A program made the translations under genes and the position numbers. This document shows, piece after piece, positions 5,530 to 19,349 of a DNA stretch of 64,000 bases. Source of the DNA: Sipunculus nudus (taxonomy: Eukaryota > Annelida > Sipuncula > Golfingiida > Sipunculidae); the NCBI GenBank assembly GCA_026874595.1, contig JAPPUL010000052.1:1-64000 (forward strand). The letters are read 5' to 3'. The first letter of the stretch is position 1; every line of letters starts with the position of its first letter. The notes beneath the pieces are model-generated. The model searched no databases. It saw nothing but the letters and a program-made list of their open reading frames with translations, and was not told the DNA's origin.

Positions 5530-8293
5530 TTGATTCCGGCAAGCAACAAACAGACAAACAGACATACGCAACTGAGTAATATGCTTGCCGAAATCTTTGA
5601 TTCCGGCAAGCAACAAACAGACAGACAGACAGACAAACAGACATACGCAACTGACCAACATGCTTGCCAAAATCGAAGATTTCCGGCAAGCAATAAACAG
5701 ACATTTGCGACTGGCGAACCAGCCTGCAGAAATCGAAGATATCCGGCAAGGAATGAAAAAAAAAAAACAAAACAAAACGGTTCGTGTCCTTTCCTGAAGG
5801 ACACACCGACTGAAACTTTGGACAGCAATCACCTGCATGCGCACAGACGTGCAGGCACGCGTTTTAGGTCTGACCAGGTCTGACCAGGTCTGAGGGCACA
5901 CTGGAATGGTGACGTTCCTATGGCCCTGAGAAAATGGTCAGCCCGTCCCGTATATTTATTCACAAGTTTTTACAAGGAAATGGCCGTGGCCCCCGCTACG
6001 CCAATTAATTCATCCCGTCGGCTGCGGGCCTGAATTGACATTTGGCCCGATGGACCCTACACAAAACGAGCAAACTGCGCTGATTGTCGCTCATACCTAC
6101 ACGTGTCTTTGTCTTACTAAAACGCGTGTCATCGTGCATTCCTGCATAACTCTGTGCATTCAGTTTTCCCTCCGTTTATAAAGTTTATATGGACATACTG
6201 ACAAAGTGACCCAAGACCGAGACCAGATGACTTTACCAGGTTATGGAGAAGACTCAGAGTAAGAACATAAGCTATAGTTTATGTAATTGAGGCTTTGGGT
6301 TTTAGAGATATGGCCAATATAATGATATGTGTGTGAGGGTCATGTGCAGCGCCCCCTAGCGGCCATATCCGGAAAATGAAAAATTGGTTTCGAGATATTA
6401 GTGTAAGACTTAAGATGTAATAGTTTCAAAAGGATTCTTTCAAAACTGTGCCCTTTAGAATGCTATATGTGAGACGCAAGAGCAAGCAGGCGAATTTGAG
6501 GACAACTGACAAACAGACAGACACACTGACAAAGTGACTCAAAATTGAGTCCAGATGACTACTCCAGGTTATGGAGAAGACTCAAAGGAAGAAAAAAGCT
6601 ACAGTTTATGTAACTGAGGTTTATAGTTTTGGAGATATTGCCAAAGCATGATATGTTGGGAGAGGTTCGAGTTCAGCGCCCCCTAGCGGCCATATCCGGA
6701 AAATGAAAAATTGGTTTCGAGATATTAGTGTAAGACTTAAGATGTAATAGTTTCAAAAGGATTCTTTCAAAACTGTGCCCTTTAGAATGCTATATGTGAG
6801 ACGCAAGAGCAAGCAGGCGAATTTGAGGACAACTGACAAACAGACAGACACACTGACAAAGTGACTCAAAATTGAGTCCAGATGACTACTCCAGGTTATG
6901 GAGAAGACTCAAAGGAAGAAAAAAGCTACAGTTTATGTAACTGAGGTTTATAGTTTTGGAGATATTGCCAAAGCATGATATGTTGGGAGAGGTTCGAGTT
7001 CAGCGCCCCCTAGCGGCCATATCCGGAAAATGAAAAATTGGTTTCGAGATATTAGTGTAAGACTTAAGATGTAATAGTTTCAAAAGGATTCTTTCAAAAC
7101 TGTGCCCTTTAGAATGCTATATGTGAGACGCAAGAGCAAGCAGGCGAATTTGAGGACAACTGACAAACAGACAGACACACTGACAAAGTGACTCAAAATT
7201 GAGTCCAGATGACTACTCCAGGTTATGGAGAAGACTCAAAGGAAGAAAAAAGCTACAGTTTATGTAACTGAGGTTTATAGTTTTGGAGATATTGCCAAAG
7301 CATGATATGTTGGGAGAGGTTCGAGTTCAGCGCCCCCTAGCGGCCATATCCGGAAAATGAAAAATTGGTTTCGAGATATAAGTGTAAGACTTAAGATGTA
7401 ATAGTTTCAAAAGGATTCTTTCAAAACTGTGCCCTTTAGAATGCTATATGTGAGACGCAAGAGCAAGCAGGCGAATTTGCGGACAACTGACAAACAGACA
7501 GACACACTGACAAAGTGTCACAAAATAGTGACCAGATGACTACACTAGGTTATGGAAAAAACTCAGAGGAAGAAAATAAGCTATAGTTTATGTAATTGAG
7601 GCTTATAATTTTGGAGATATGGCCAAAATATGATATGTTCGAGAGGTTCGCATCCAGCGCCCCCTAGCGGCCCTATTCAAAAAATGAAAAAACAATTTCG
7701 AGATACTAGTATAGGACTTATAATATTTCAGTTTCAGAAAGATTCCTGCAATAATGTGGCCTTTGGCGCAAGATGAATGAAATCTCGAAATATCTCTATT
7801 CACGAGATATTTTACGAGATACTGCAATACTTGTTATAAAATCTTGTAGTACTAGTTGAATGCTACCTGATGCAAAAAACTAGATCACTCTAGCTTTAAA
7901 ACTGACAAAGTTAGAAAAATAAGACCCCTTATATTCGAATATCATGACTTTTCCCCAAAAATTTGTAACCATGGTTACGGCAAATTTGAGTCAGCTACAC
8001 ACCAGATGACAGGCCTTGGAATGACGATCAAAATGAGCTATTGTTGAAGTAGATACGACTAATAGTCACAAAGATATGAAGAAAAAACCGTTTTGAGAAT
8101 TTTTGACGACCTTGACCTTGACCTTTGACCTATTTTAACCAAAAACAATAGGGCACCTAGAAATTTAATTCTCCATCATCTCTGAAAGTTTTAAGGTGAT
8201 TGTGGCAAAATTGTGGCCAGGAGAGTGCAGACAAACAAACAGACAGACAGACAAACAGACATACGCAACTGAGCAATATGCTTGCCGAAATCT
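5530..8293 (+). repeat. Array unit U3 (A-B-B-C-D), 2,764 bp
   Basis: Standard unit. CTCF-like motifs start at 6347, 6674, 7001, 7328 and 7655. No private difference seen by eye. Confidence 0.97.
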
Positions 8294-11057
8294 TTGATTC
8301 CGGCAAGCAACAAACAGACAAACAGACATACGCAACTGAGTAATATGCTTGCCGAAATCTTTGATTCCGGCAAGCAACAAACAGACAGACAGACAGACAA
8401 ACAGACATACGCAACTGACCAACATGCTTGCCAAAATCGAAGATTTCCGGCAAGCAATAAACAGACATTTGCGACTGGCGAACCAGCCTGCAGAAATCGA
8501 AGATATCCGGCAAGGAATGAAAAAAAAAAAACAAAACAAAACGGTTCGTGTCCTTTCCTGAAGGACACACCGACTGAAACTTTGGACAGCAATCACCTGC
8601 ATGCGCACAGACGTGCAGGCACGCGTTTTAGGTCTGACCAGGTCTGACCAGGTCTGAGGGCACACTGGAATGGTGACGTTCCTATGGCCCTGAGAAAATG
8701 GTCAGCCCGTCCCGTATATTTATTCACAAGTTTTTACAAGGAAATGGCCGTGGCCCCCGCTACGCCAATTAATTCATCCCGTCGGCTGCGGGCCTGAATT
8801 GACATTTGGCCCGATGGACCCTACACAAAACGAGCAAACTGCGCTGATTGTCGCTCATACCTACACGTGTCTTTGTCTTACTAAAACGCGTGTCATCGTG
8901 CATTCCTGCATAACTCTGTGCATTCAGTTTTCCCTCCGTTTATAAAGTTTATATGGACATACTGACAAAGTGACCCAAGACCGAGACCAGATGACTTTAC
9001 CAGGTTATGGAGAAGACTCAGAGTAAGAACATAAGCTATAGTTTATGTAATTGAGGCTTTGGGTTTTAGAGATATGGCCAATATAATGATATGTGTGTGA
9101 GGGTCATGTGCAGCGCCCCCTAGCGGCCATATCCGGAAAATGAAAAATTGGTTTCGAGATATTAGTGTAAGACTTAAGATGTAATAGTTTCAAAAGGATT
9201 CTTTCAAAACTGTGCCCTTTAGAATGCTATATGTGAGACGCAAGAGCAAGCAGGCGAATTTGAGGACAACTGACAAACAGACAGACACACTGACAAAGTG
9301 ACTCAAAATTGAGTCCAGATGACTACTCCAGGTTATGGAGAAGACTCAAAGGAAGAAAAAAGCTACAGTTTATGTAACTGAGGTTTATAGTTTTGGAGAT
9401 ATTGCCAAAGCATGATATGTTGGGAGAGGTTCGAGTTCAGCGCCCCCTAGCGGCCATATCCGGAAAATGAAAAATTGGTTTCGAGATATTAGTGTAAGAC
9501 TTAAGATGTAATAGTTTCAAAAGGATTCTTTCAAAACTGTGCCCTTTAGAATGCTATATGTGAGACGCAAGAGCAAGCAGGCGAATTTGAGGACAACTGA
9601 CAAACAGACAGACACACTGACAAAGTGACTCAAAATTGAGTCCAGATGACTACTCCAGGTTATGGAGAAGACTCAAAGGAAGAAAAAAGCTACAGTTTAT
9701 GTAACTGAGGTTTATAGTTTTGGAGATATTGCCAAAGCATGATATGTTGGGAGAGGTTCGAGTTCAGCGCCCCCTAGCGGCCATATCCGGAAAATGAAAA
9801 ATTGGTTTCGAGATATTAGTGTAAGACTTAAGATGTAATAGTTTCAAAAGGATTCTTTCAAAACTGTGCCCTTTAGAATGCTATATGTGAGACGCAAGAG
9901 CAAGCAGGCGAATTTGAGGACAACTGACAAACAGACAGACACACTGACAAAGTGACTCAAAATTGAGTCCAGATGACTACTCCAGGTTATGGAGAAGACT
10001 CAAAGGAAGAAAAAAGCTACAGTTTATGTAACTGAGGTTTATAGTTTTGGAGATATTGCCAAAGCATGATATGTTGGGAGAGGTTCGAGTTCAGCGCCCC
10101 CTAGCGGCCATATCCGGAAAATGAAAAATTGGTTTCGAGATATAAGTGTAAGACTTAAGATGTAATAGTTTCAAAAGGATTCTTTCAAAACTGTGCCCTT
10201 TAGAATGCTATATGTGAGACGCAAGAGCAAGCAGGCGAATTTGCGGACAACTGACAAACAGACAGACACACTGACAAAGTGTCACAAAATAGTGACCAGA
10301 TGACTACACTAGGTTATGGAAAAAACTCAGAGGAAGAAAATAAGCTATAGTTTATGTAATTGAGGCTTATAATTTTGGAGATATGGCCAAAATATGATAT
10401 GTTCGAGAGGTTCGCATCCAGCGCCCCCTAGCGGCCCTATTCAAAAAATGAAAAAACAATTTCGAGATACTAGTATAGGACTTATAATATTTCAGTTTCA
10501 GAAAGATTCCTGCAATAATGTGGCCTTTGGCGCAAGATGAATGAAATCTCGAAATATCTCTATTCACGAGATATTTTACGAGATACTGCAATACTTGTTA
10601 TAAAATCTTGTAGTACTAGTTGAATGCTACCTGATGCAAAAAACTAGATCACTCTAGCTTTAAAACTGACAAAGTTAGAAAAATAAGACCCCTTATATTC
10701 GAATATCATGACTTTTCCCCAAAAATTTGTAACCATGGTTACGGCAAATTTGAGTCAGCTACACACCAGATGACAGGCCTTGGAATGACGATCAAAATGA
10801 GCTATTGTTGAAGTAGATACGACTAATAGTCACAAAGATATGAAGAAAAAACCGTTTTGAGAATTTTTGACGACCTTGACCTTGACCTTTGACCTATTTT
10901 AACCAAAAACAATAGGGCACCTAGAAATTTAATTCTCCATCATCTCTGAAAGTTTTAAGGTGATTGTGGCAAAATTGTGGCCAGGAGAGTGCAGACAAAC
11001 AAACAGACAGACAGACAAACAGACATACGCAACTGAGCAATATGCTTGCCGAAATCT
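8294..11057 (+). repeat. Array unit U4 (A-B-B-C-D), 2,764 bp
   Basis: Standard unit. CTCF-like motifs start at 9111, 9438, 9765, 10092 and 10419. No private difference seen by eye. Confidence 0.97.
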
Positions 11058-13821
11058 TTGATTCCGGCAAGCAACAAACAGACAAACAGACATACGCAAC
11101 TGAGTAATATGCTTGCCGAAATCTTTGATTCCGGCAAGCAACAAACAGACAGACAGACAGACAAACAGACATACGCAACTGACCAACATGCTTGCCAAAA
11201 TCGAAGATTTCCGGCAAGCAATAAACAGACATTTGCGACTGGCGAACCAGCCTGCAGAAATCGAAGATATCCGGCAAGGAATGAAAAAAAAAAAACAAAA
11301 CAAAACGGTTCGTGTCCTTTCCTGAAGGACACACCGACTGAAACTTTGGACAGCAATCACCTGCATGCGCACAGACGTGCAGGCACGCGTTTTAGGTCTG
11401 ACCAGGTCTGACCAGGTCTGAGGGCACACTGGAATGGTGACGTTCCTATGGCCCTGAGAAAATGGTCAGCCCGTCCCGTATATTTATTCACAAGTTTTTA
11501 CAAGGAAATGGCCGTGGCCCCCGCTACGCCAATTAATTCATCCCGTCGGCTGCGGGCCTGAATTGACATTTGGCCCGATGGACCCTACACAAAACGAGCA
11601 AACTGCGCTGATTGTCGCTCATACCTACACGTGTCTTTGTCTTACTAAAACGCGTGTCATCGTGCATTCCTGCATAACTCTGTGCATTCAGTTTTCCCTC
11701 CGTTTATAAAGTTTATATGGACATACTGACAAAGTGACCCAAGACCGAGACCAGATGACTTTACCAGGTTATGGAGAAGACTCAGAGTAAGAACATAAGC
11801 TATAGTTTATGTAATTGAGGCTTTGGGTTTTAGAGATATGGCCAATATAATGATATGTGTGTGAGGGTCATGTGCAGCGCCCCCTAGCGGCCATATCCGG
11901 AAAATGAAAAATTGGTTTCGAGATATTAGTGTAAGACTTAAGATGTAATAGTTTCAAAAGGATTCTTTCAAAACTGTGCCCTTTAGAATGCTATATGTGA
12001 GACGCAAGAGCAAGCAGGCGAATTTGAGGACAACTGACAAACAGACAGACACACTGACAAAGTGACTCAAAATTGAGTCCAGATGACTACTCCAGGTTAT
12101 GGAGAAGACTCAAAGGAAGAAAAAAGCTACAGTTTATGTAACTGAGGTTTATAGTTTTGGAGATATTGCCAAAGCATGATATGTTGGGAGAGGTTCGAGT
12201 TCAGCGCCCCCTAGCGGCCATATCCGGAAAATGAAAAATTGGTTTCGAGATATTAGTGTAAGACTTAAGATGTAATAGTTTCAAAAGGATTCTTTCAAAA
12301 CTGTGCCCTTTAGAATGCTATATGTGAGACGCAAGAGCAAGCAGGCGAATTTGAGGACAACTGACAAACAGACAGACACACTGACAAAGTGACTCAAAAT
12401 TGAGTCCAGATGACTACTCCAGGTTATGGAGAAGACTCAAAGGAAGAAAAAAGCTACAGTTTATGTAACTGAGGTTTATAGTTTTGGAGATATTGCCAAA
12501 GCATGATATGTTGGGAGAGGTTCGAGTTCAGCGCCCCCTAGCGGCCATATCCGGAAAATGAAAAATTGGTTTCGAGATATTAGTGTAAGACTTAAGATGT
12601 AATAGTTTCAAAAGGATTCTTTCAAAACTGTGCCCTTTAGAATGCTATATGTGAGACGCAAGAGCAAGCAGGCGAATTTGAGGACAACTGACAAACAGAC
12701 AGACACACTGACAAAGTGACTCAAAATTGAGTCCAGATGACTACTCCAGGTTATGGAGAAGACTCAAAGGAAGAAAAAAGCTACAGTTTATGTAACTGAG
12801 GTTTATAGTTTTGGAGATATTGCCAAAGCATGATATGTTGGGAGAGGTTCGAGTTCAGCGCCCCCTAGCGGCCATATCCGGAAAATGAAAAATTGGTTTC
12901 GAGATATAAGTGTAAGACTTAAGATGTAATAGTTTCAAAAGGATTCTTTCAAAACTGTGCCCTTTAGAATGCTATATGTGAGACGCAAGAGCAAGCAGGC
13001 GAATTTGCGGACAACTGACAAACAGACAGACACACTGACAAAGTGTCACAAAATAGTGACCAGATGACTACACTAGGTTATGGAAAAAACTCAGAGGAAG
13101 AAAATAAGCTATAGTTTATGTAATTGAGGCTTATAATTTTGGAGATATGGCCAAAATATGATATGTTCGAGAGGTTCGCATCCAGCGCCCCCTAGCGGCC
13201 CTATTCAAAAAATGAAAAAACAATTTCGAGATACTAGAATAGGACTTATAATATTTCAGTTTCAGAAAGATTCCTGCAATAATGTGGCCTTTGGCGCAAG
13301 ATGAATGAAATCTCGAAATATCTCTATTCACGAGATATTTTACGAGATACTGCAATACTTGTTATAAAATCTTGTAGTACTAGTTGAATGCTACCTGATG
13401 CAAAAAACTAGATCACTCTAGCTTTAAAACTGACAAAGTTAGAAAAATAAGACCCCTTATATTCGAATATCATGACTTTTCCCCAAAAATTTGTAACCAT
13501 GGTTACGGCAAATTTGAGTCAGCTACACACCAGATGACAGGCCTTGGAATGACGATCAAAATGAGCTATTGTTGAAGTAGATACGACTAATAGTCACAAA
13601 GATATGAAGAAAAAACCGTTTTGAGAATTTTTGACGACCTTGACCTTGACCTTTGACCTATTTTAACCAAAAACAATAGGGCACCTAGAAATTTAATTCT
13701 CCATCATCTCTGAAAGTTTTAAGGTGATTGTGGCAAAATTGTGGCCAGGAGAGTGCAGACAAACAAACAGACAGACAGACAAACAGACATACGCAACTGA
13801 GCAATATGCTTGCCGAAATCT
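11058..13821 (+). repeat. Array unit U5 (A-B-B-C-D), 2,764 bp
   Basis: Standard length. CTCF-like motifs start at 11875, 12202, 12529, 12856 and 13183. Private substitution T to A at 13238 in module D (ACTAGTAT becomes ACTAGAAT). Confidence 0.97.
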
Positions 13822-16585
13822 TTGATTCCGGCAAGCAACAAACAGACAAACAGACATACGCAACTGAGTAATATGCTTGCCGAAATCTTTGATTCCGGCA
13901 AGCAACAAACAGACAGACAGACAGACAAACAGACATACGCAACTGACCAACATGCTTGCCAAAATCGAAGATTTCCGGCAAGCAATAAACAGACATTTGC
14001 GACTGGCGAACCAGCCTGCAGAAATCGAAGATATCCGGCAAGGAATGAAAAAAAAAAAACAAAACAAAACGGTTCGTGTCCTTTCCTGAAGGACACACCG
14101 ACTGAAACTTTGGACAGCAATCACCTGCATGCGCACAGACGTGCAGGCACGCGTTTTAGGTCTGACCAGGTCTGACCAGGTCTGAGGGCACACTGGAATG
14201 GTGACGTTCCTATGGCCCTGAGAAAATGGTCAGCCCGTCCCGTATATTTATTCACAAGTTTTTACAAGGAAATGGCCGTGGCCCCCGCTACGCCAATTAA
14301 TTCATCCCGTCGGCTGCGGGCCTGAATTGACATTTGGCCCGATGGACCCTACACAAAACGAGCAAACTGCGCTGATTGTCGCTCATACCTACACGTGTCT
14401 TTGTCTTACTAAAACGCGTGTCATCGTGCATTCCTGCATAACTCTGTGCATTCAGTTTTCCCTCCGTTTATAAAGTTTATATGGACATACTGACAAAGTG
14501 ACCCAAGACCGAGACCAGATGACTTTACCAGGTTATGGAGAAGACTCAGAGTAAGAACATAAGCTATAGTTTATGTAATTGAGGCTTTGGGTTTTAGAGA
14601 TATGGCCAATATAATGATATGTGTGTGAGGGTCATGTGCAGCGCCCCCTAGCGGCCATATCCGGAAAATGAAAAATTGGTTTCGAGATATTAGTGTAAGA
14701 CTTAAGATGTAATAGTTTCAAAAGGATTCTTTCAAAACTGTGCCCTTTAGAATGCTATATGTGAGACGCAAGAGCAAGCAGGCGAATTTGAGGACAACTG
14801 ACAAACAGACAGACACACTGACAAAGTGACTCAAAATTGAGTCCAGATGACTACTCCAGGTTATGGAGAAGACTCAAAGGAAGAAAAAAGCTACAGTTTA
14901 TGTAACTGAGGTTTATAGTTTTGGAGATATTGCCAAAGCATGATATGTTGGGAGAGGTTCGAGTTCAGCGCCCCCTAGCGGCCATATCCGGAAAATGAAA
15001 AATTGGTTTCGAGATATTAGTGTAAGACTTAAGATGTAATAGTTTCAAAAGGATTCTTTCAAAACTGTGCCCTTTAGAATGCTATATGTGAGACGCAAGA
15101 GCAAGCAGGCGAATTTGAGGACAACTGACAAACAGACAGACACACTGACAAAGTGACTCAAAATTGAGTCCAGATGACTACTCCAGGTTATGGAGAAGAC
15201 TCAAAGGAAGAAAAAAGCTACAGTTTATGTAACTGAGGTTTATAGTTTTGGAGATATTGCCAAAGCATGATATGTTGGGAGAGGTTCGAGTTCAGCGCCC
15301 CCTAGCGGCCATATCCGGAAAATGAAAAATTGGTTTCGAGATATTAGTGTAAGACTTAAGATGTAATAGTTTCAAAAGGATTCTTTCAAAACTGTGCCCT
15401 TTAGAATGCTATATGTGAGACGCAAGAGCAAGCAGGCGAATTTGAGGACAACTGACAAACAGACAGACACACTGACAAAGTGACTCAAAATTGAGTCCAG
15501 ATGACTACTCCAGGTTATGGAGAAGACTCAAAGGAAGAAAAAAGCTACAGTTTATGTAACTGAGGTTTATAGTTTTGGAGATATTGCCAAAGCATGATAT
15601 GTTGGGAGAGGTTCGAGTTCAGCGCCCCCTAGCGGCCATATCCGGAAAATGAAAAATTGGTTTCGAGATATAAGTGTAAGACTTAAGATGTAATAGTTTC
15701 AAAAGGATTCTTTCAAAACTGTGCCCTTTAGAATGCTATATGTGAGACGCAAGAGCAAGCAGGCGAATTTGCGGACAACTGACAAACAGACAGACACACT
15801 GACAAAGTGTCACAAAATAGTGACCAGATGACTACACTAGGTTATGGAAAAAACTCAGAGGAAGAAAATAAGCTATAGTTTATGTAATTGAGGCTTATAA
15901 TTTTGGAGATATGGCCAAAATATGATATGTTCGAGAGGTTCGCATCCAGCGCCCCCTAGCGGCCCTATTCAAAAAATGAAAAAACAATTTCGAGATACTA
16001 GTATAGGACTTATAATATTTCAGTTTCAGAAAGATTCCTGCAATAATGTGGCCTTTGGCGCAAGATGAATGAAATCTCGAAATATCTCTATTCACGAGAT
16101 ATTTTACGAGATACTGCAATACTTGTTATAAAATCTTGTAGTACTAGTTGAATGCTACCTGATGCAAAAAACTAGATCACTCTAGCTTTAAAACTGACAA
16201 AGTTAGAAAAATAAGACCCCTTATATTCGAATATCATGACTTTTCCCCAAAAATTTGTAACCATGGTTACGGCAAATTTGAGTCAGCTACACACCAGATG
16301 ACAGGCCTTGGAATGACGATCAAAATGAGCTATTGTTGAAGTAGATACGACTAATAGTCACAAAGATATGAAGAAAAAACCGTTTTGAGAATTTTTGACG
16401 ACCTTGACCTTGACCTTTGACCTATTTTAACCAAAAACAATAGGGCACCTAGAAATTTAATTCTCCATCATCTCTGAAAGTTTTAAGGTGATTGTGGCAA
16501 AATTGTGGCCAGGAGAGTGCAGACAAACAAACAGACAGACAGACAAACAGACATACGCAACTGAGCAATATGCTTGCCGAAATCT
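13822..16585 (+). repeat. Array unit U6 (A-B-B-C-D), 2,764 bp
   Basis: Standard unit. CTCF-like motifs start at 14639, 14966, 15293, 15620 and 15947. No private difference seen by eye. Confidence 0.97.
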
Positions 16586-19349
16586 TTGATTCCGGCAAGC
16601 AACAAACAGACAAACAGACATACGCAACTGAGTAATATGCTTGCCGAAATCTTTGATTCCGGCAAGCAACAAACAGACAGACAGACAGACAAACAGACAT
16701 ACGCAACTGACCAACATGCTTGCCAAAATCGAAGATTTCCGGCAAGCAATAAACAGACATTTGCGACTGGCGAACCAGCCTGCAGAAATCGAAGATATCC
16801 GGCAAGGAATGAAAAAAAAAAAACAAAACAAAACGGTTCGTGTCCTTTCCTGAAGGACACACCGACTGAAACTTTGGACAGCAATCACCTGCATGCGCAC
16901 AGACGTGCAGGCACGCGTTTTAGGTCTGACCAGGTCTGACCAGGTCTGAGGGCACACTGGAATGGTGACGTTCCTATGGCCCTGAGAAAATGGTCAGCCC
17001 GTCCCGTATATTTATTCACAAGTTTTTACAAGGAAATGGCCGTGGCCCCCGCTACGCCAATTAATTCATCCCGTCGGCTGCGGGCCTGAATTGACATTTG
17101 GCCCGATGGACCCTACACAAAACGAGCAAACTGCGCTGATTGTCGCTCATACCTACACGTGTCTTTGTCTTACTAAAACGCGTGTCATCGTGCATTCCTG
17201 CATAACTCTGTGCATTCAGTTTTCCCTCCGTTTATAAAGTTTATATGGACATACTGACAAAGTGACCCAAGACCGAGACCAGATGACTTTACCAGGTTAT
17301 GGAGAAGACTCAGAGTAAGAACATAAGCTATAGTTTATGTAATTGAGGCTTTGGGTTTTAGAGATATGGCCAATATAATGATATGTGTGTGAGGGTCATG
17401 TGCAGCGCCCCCTAGCGGCCATATCCGGAAAATGAAAAATTGGTTTCGAGATATTAGTGTAAGACTTAAGATGTAATAGTTTCAAAAGGATTCTTTCAAA
17501 ACTGTGCCCTTTAGAATGCTATATGTGAGACGCAAGAGCAAGCAGGCGAATTTGAGGACAACTGACAAACAGACAGACACACTGACAAAGTGACTCAAAA
17601 TTGAGTCCAGATGACTACTCCAGGTTATGGAGAAGACTCAAAGGAAGAAAAAAGCTACAGTTTATGTAACTGAGGTTTATAGTTTTGGAGATATTGCCAA
17701 AGCATGATATGTTGGGAGAGGTTCGAGTTCAGCGCCCCCTAGCGGCCATATCCGGAAAATGAAAAATTGGTTTCGAGATATTAGTGTAAGACTTAAGATG
17801 TAATAGTTTCAAAAGGATTCTTTCAAAACTGTGCCCTTTAGAATGCTATATGTGAGACGCAAGAGCAAGCAGGCGAATTTGAGGACAACTGACAAACAGA
17901 CAGACACACTGACAAAGTGACTCAAAATTGAGTCCAGATGACTACTCCAGGTTATGGAGAAGACTCAAAGGAAGAAAAAAGCTACAGTTTATGTAACTGA
18001 GGTTTATAGTTTTGGAGATATTGCCAAAGCATGATATGTTGGGAGAGGTTCGAGTTCAGCGCCCCCTAGCGGCCATATCCGGAAAATGAAAAATTGGTTT
18101 CGAGATATTAGTGTAAGACTTAAGATGTAATAGTTTCAAAAGGATTCTTTCAAAACTGTGCCCTTTAGAATGCTATATGTGAGACGCAAGAGCAAGCAGG
18201 CGAATTTGAGGACAACTGACAAACAGACAGACACACTGACAAAGTGACTCAAAATTGAGTCCAGATGACTACTCCAGGTTATGGAGAAGACTCAAAGGAA
18301 GAAAAAAGCTACAGTTTATGTAACTGAGGTTTATAGTTTTGGAGATATTGCCAAAGCATGATATGTTGGGAGAGGTTCGAGTTCAGCGCCCCCTAGCGGC
18401 CATATCCGGAAAATGAAAAATTGGTTTCGAGATATAAGTGTAAGACTTAAGATGTAATAGTTTCAAAAGGATTCTTTCAAAACTGTGCCCTTTAGAATGC
18501 TATATGTGAGACGCAAGAGCAAGCAGGCGAATTTGCGGACAACTGACAAACAGACAGACACACTGACAAAGTGTCACAAAATAGTGACCAGATGACTACA
18601 CTAGGTTATGGAAAAAACTCAGAGGAAGAAAATAAGCTATAGTTTATGTAATTGAGGCTTATAATTTTGGAGATATGGCCAAAATATGATATGTTCGAGA
18701 GGTTCGCATCCAGCGCCCCCTAGCGGCCCTATTCAAAAAATGAAAAAACAATTTCGAGATACTAGTATAGGACTTATAATATTTCAGTTTCAGAAAGATT
18801 CCTGCAATAATGTGGCCTTTGGCGCAAGATGAATGAAATCTCGAAATATCTCTATTCACGAGATATTTTACGAGATACTGCAATACTTGTTATAAAATCT
18901 TGTAGTACTAGTTGAATGCTACCTGATGCAAAAAACTAGATCACTCTAGCTTTAAAACTGACAAAGTTAGAAAAATAAGACCCCTTATATTCGAATATCA
19001 TGACTTTTCCCCAAAAATTTGTAACCATGGTTACGGCAAATTTGAGTCAGCTACACACCAGATGACAGGCCTTGGAATGACGATCAAAATGAGCTATTGT
19101 TGAAGTAGATACGACTAATAGTCACAAAGATATGAAGAAAAAACCGTTTTGAGAATTTTTGACGACCTTGACCTTGACCTTTGACCTATTTTAACCAAAA
19201 ACAATAGGGCACCTAGAAATTTAATTCTCCATCATCTCTGAAAGTTTTAAGGTGATTGTGGCAAAATTGTGGCCAGGAGAGTGCAGACAAACAAACAGAC
19301 AGACAGACAAACAGACATACGCAACTGAGCAATATGCTTGCCGAAATCT
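16586..19349 (+). repeat. Array unit U7 (A-B-B-C-D), 2,764 bp
   Basis: Standard unit. CTCF-like motifs start at 17403, 17730, 18057, 18384 and 18711. No private difference seen by eye. Confidence 0.97.
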